From the NCBI RefSeq assembly GCF_021234875.1, contig NZ_JAJQVM010000021.1, positions 42,713-106,712 of the forward strand: 64,000 nt of DNA, written 5' to 3'. The position numbers and the translations under genes are program-made. This stretch comes from Marinibactrum halimedae (GTDB taxonomy: Bacteria > Pseudomonadota > Gammaproteobacteria > Pseudomonadales > Cellvibrionaceae). This document shows, piece after piece, positions 62,705-64,000 of the stretch. Under the pieces are notes generated by a model. The model searched no databases. It had not been told where the DNA came from and saw nothing but the letters and a program-made list of their open reading frames with translations. How positions within the stretch are numbered: the first letter of the stretch is position 1; the number at the start of each line of letters is the position of its first letter.

Positions 62705-63610
62705 CACAGAAATGGCTTTTATCACGCTTTGAGCACTTTCTTTTGAATAGCCGCCGCCGCCAAGGATGACCGTTGGAATATTTCGTTTTTTAAGGGCTTT
62801 AATTGTTCGTTTTTCTCTTTCGGCGATGTCGTCGATGCTTAAGCATAATTTACCTAATTTATCACTGAGCAAAGGGTCTGTGCCGGCGACAACAAAGGCA
62901 AGTCGATAATCATCAGTCAACTGATGTAGTGCCGTGCTGTATCGCTCTAAATAGGTTTGTCCGTCTGTTCCGGGGGGGAGTTGAACTGGGATGTCCACTC
63001 GATCGCGGGTATAGCCAGAGGTGGGATAAATACCGGCGTTATACACATCCAGTAATGTGATTTGTTTGTTTTCCATAAACGTATAGGCATTGCCGTTGCC
63101 GTGGTGTGCATCGGTATCGATAATCAAAATTTTGTCATTTGGACTGAGCTTGTGCTGTTTTATCAGTTGTTGATAAGCAATGCCAATGTCATTATAAATA
63201 CAGAAGCCTTCCATATTTTGTTGCATGGCATGGTGATAACCGCCGGATAAATTCCAGTACACATCACCTTCATTCAATGCGCTCTCAGCGCCAAGCAATG
63301 TGCCTGCGACTCCCCACCGCATAGGCGTTAGGATTTTCCGATCCAGAAACGAAAAGCTGACAAGTGGAATTTTGGGAACTTCGAGGGCTTGAAAAATCCC
63401 ATTTTTATTGCGTACTCTATACTGCATGATGCTGGATAAAAATTCGTCAATCATGCTCATGTCAACAGGTTGCTCTGGAGAAATGAATCTGATAGCAGAA
63501 TCGCTTTTTAACGCATCATAAATAATTTTAAATTTTGTACCTTCAAAAGGATGTAGGTGCTTAAGTAGGCCAAGATTGTAGTTGTAATGCTTGTTATAAA
63601 TGACCTTCAT
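62690..63610 (-). CDS. Histone-deacetylase-family (HDAC11/class IV-like) amidohydrolase
   Basis: 306 residues. The zinc-dependent deacetylase motifs are WNLSGGYHHAMQQNMEGFC (tandem HH), ILIIDTDAHHGNGNAYTF (zinc ligands D-x-H in DTDAHHG), VVAGTDPLLSDKLGKL (Asp) and VILGGGGYS. The order and the short length fit class IV/HDAC11-like bacterial acetylpolyamine or acetoin-type deacetylases. The substrate is not known; a link to the polyamine genes in the window is speculative. The start ATG 63610 is chosen over the longer frame because the HDAC domain begins KVIYNKHYNYN. A broken gene lies upstream. Confidence 0.88.
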   Translation of the reverse strand: MKVIYNKHYNYNLGLLKHLHPFEGTKFKIIYDALKSDSAIRFISPEQPVDMSMIDEFLSSIMQYRVRNKNGIFQALEVPKIPLVSFSFLDRKILTPMRWGVAGTLLGAESALNEGDVYWNLSGGYHHAMQQNMEGFCIYNDIGIAYQQLIKQHKLSPNDKILIIDTDAHHGNGNAYTFMENKQITLLDVYNAGIYPTSGYTRDRVDIPVQLPPGTDGQTYLERYSTALHQLTDDYRLAFVVAGTDPLLSDKLGKLCLSIDDIAEREKRTIKALKKRNIPTVILGGGGYSKESAQSVIKAISVCTTL

Positions 63611-63614
63611 TTTA

Positions 63615-63881
63615 TTACCACTTAGTCTGATCTGAGAGTTCACGAGCATAGCGCAATATTTCATTGGGTGTCCAAATGCCGCGCCCTAAAAACTTACCTA
63701 ATTTACCATAGTCGTGCGCGGATGGATTAAAGCTGGGGTCTTGATCACAAGCAACCTTCAAACATTCAGCTACTACATTTGAGCAGTTGTATTTAGCAAG
63801 TTGATATCTGGGTTTGTCAGATATCAGTTGTGCTATAAAGCGTGATAGAGCATCTTCATTAACATTGTGTAATGGGAACCT
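63615..63881 (-). pseudogene. C-terminal fragment of a papain-like (NlpC/P60- or LRAT-like) protein
   Basis: 88 codons open from a TAG (63882-63884) to TAA (63615). YQLAKYNCSNVVAECLKVA resembles the NC-x3-V catalytic-cysteine helix of permuted papain-like amidases. KLGKFLGRGIWTPNEILRYA resembles the TPN-containing tail common after it. No in-frame ATG or GTG exists before the motif, and the histidine half of the fold is missing upstream, where the DNA is AT-rich non-coding-like. It abuts the deacetylase gene by 4 bases, so the intact ancestor may have been its operon partner. It could also be a frameshifted rather than truncated gene. Confidence 0.4.
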
Positions 63882-63940
63882 CTATAAATTCGTTTTTTTA
63901 GCGCGATAATTTTCTAATTTTTTCTACCGGAACATTTACC

Positions 63941-63959
63941 GAAAATAATTATCATTACG
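63941..63959. promoter_or_regulatory. Fur-box-like site
   Basis: GAAAATAATTATCATTACG matches 14 of 19 positions of the Fur consensus by direct comparison. It lies at the right edge of the window upstream of the fragment and deacetylase, in AT-rich DNA where chance matches are common. Confidence 0.2.
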
Positions 63960-64000
63960 CATTTATTTACAAAAATATTGGATAAAAATTCGTTCTTTTG

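Overview
The window is a 64 kb stretch of chromosome from a free-living, probably marine or aquatic, non-enteric gammaproteobacterium of moderate-to-low GC, close to the Pseudomonadales/Oceanospirillales/Cellvibrionales. The evidence is gene order and gene family. From about 36.7 to 52.6 kb it carries dsbD-aroQ-accB-accC-prmA-DUF3426-dusB-fis-purH-purD, an order also known from Pseudomonas. A Vfr-type CRP gene sits beside an OsmC/YhfA gene and coq7. PilU, an intracellular PHA depolymerase, an AlgP/histone-H1-like protein, HolD-RimI and PhhA with a divergent Lrp are also present. I saw no tRNA, rRNA, CRISPR array, insertion sequence, prophage or integrase. Genus and species cannot be fixed from this sequence alone.

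Layout. 0-9 kb: the 3' end of an RND efflux permease, a YcgR-like PilZ protein, an AlgP-like DNA-binding protein, an AT-rich gap with a candidate small RNA, dinB, an unusual protein with a GIY-YIG-like N-terminus, and an orphan ExbD. 9-19 kb: PHA depolymerase, the pntAB transhydrogenase, and a polyamine block (speA, carboxynorspermidine synthase, nspC) that would make norspermidine/spermidine-type polyamines from arginine and aspartate semialdehyde. 19-28.7 kb: accessory-like genes, namely an EVE-domain protein, a lipoprotein, msrPQ (periplasmic methionine sulfoxide repair), a protein resembling the catalytic subunit of pertussis/cholera toxins, a ZapB-like coiled coil, a flavin-reductase-fold protein, an orphan ParA, a phosphopantetheinyl transferase, and a PilU ATPase with an extra C-terminal domain. 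28.7-36.5 kb: leuA, HolD-like, rimI, maeA, vfr/crp, osmC, coq7.

36.7-52.6 kb is the conserved housekeeping block (purines, tRNA dihydrouridine, Fis, ribosomal protein methylation, fatty-acid initiation, dehydroquinase, thiol transfer). It is interrupted between accC and prmA by an opposite-strand secreted hydrolase plus a DUF4785 protein. 52.9-64 kb: a TPR-like lipoprotein, a LapD-like degenerate c-di-GMP receptor, DUF2333, DNA polymerase II, a periplasmic solute-binding protein, divergent lrp/phhA, a histone-deacetylase-family gene, and the broken end of a papain-like gene.

Functional threads: c-di-GMP and surface life (YcgR, LapD, PilU), translesion and back-up DNA polymerases (DinB, Pol II, HolD-like), redox balance (PntAB, MaeA, DsbD, MsrPQ), and polyamines. 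The most notable non-genic signal is that at least eleven intergenic gaps hold short degenerate tandem repeats (units of 12-18 bp, two to six copies). Each has its own sequence, and many lie just downstream of a stop codon. The most notable gene candidates are the ADP-ribosyltransferase-like protein (22.5-23.5 kb), the GIY-YIG-like protein (7.0-8.2 kb), the PilU-DUF4136 fusion (27.2-28.7 kb) and the candidate small RNA (4.62-4.75 kb).
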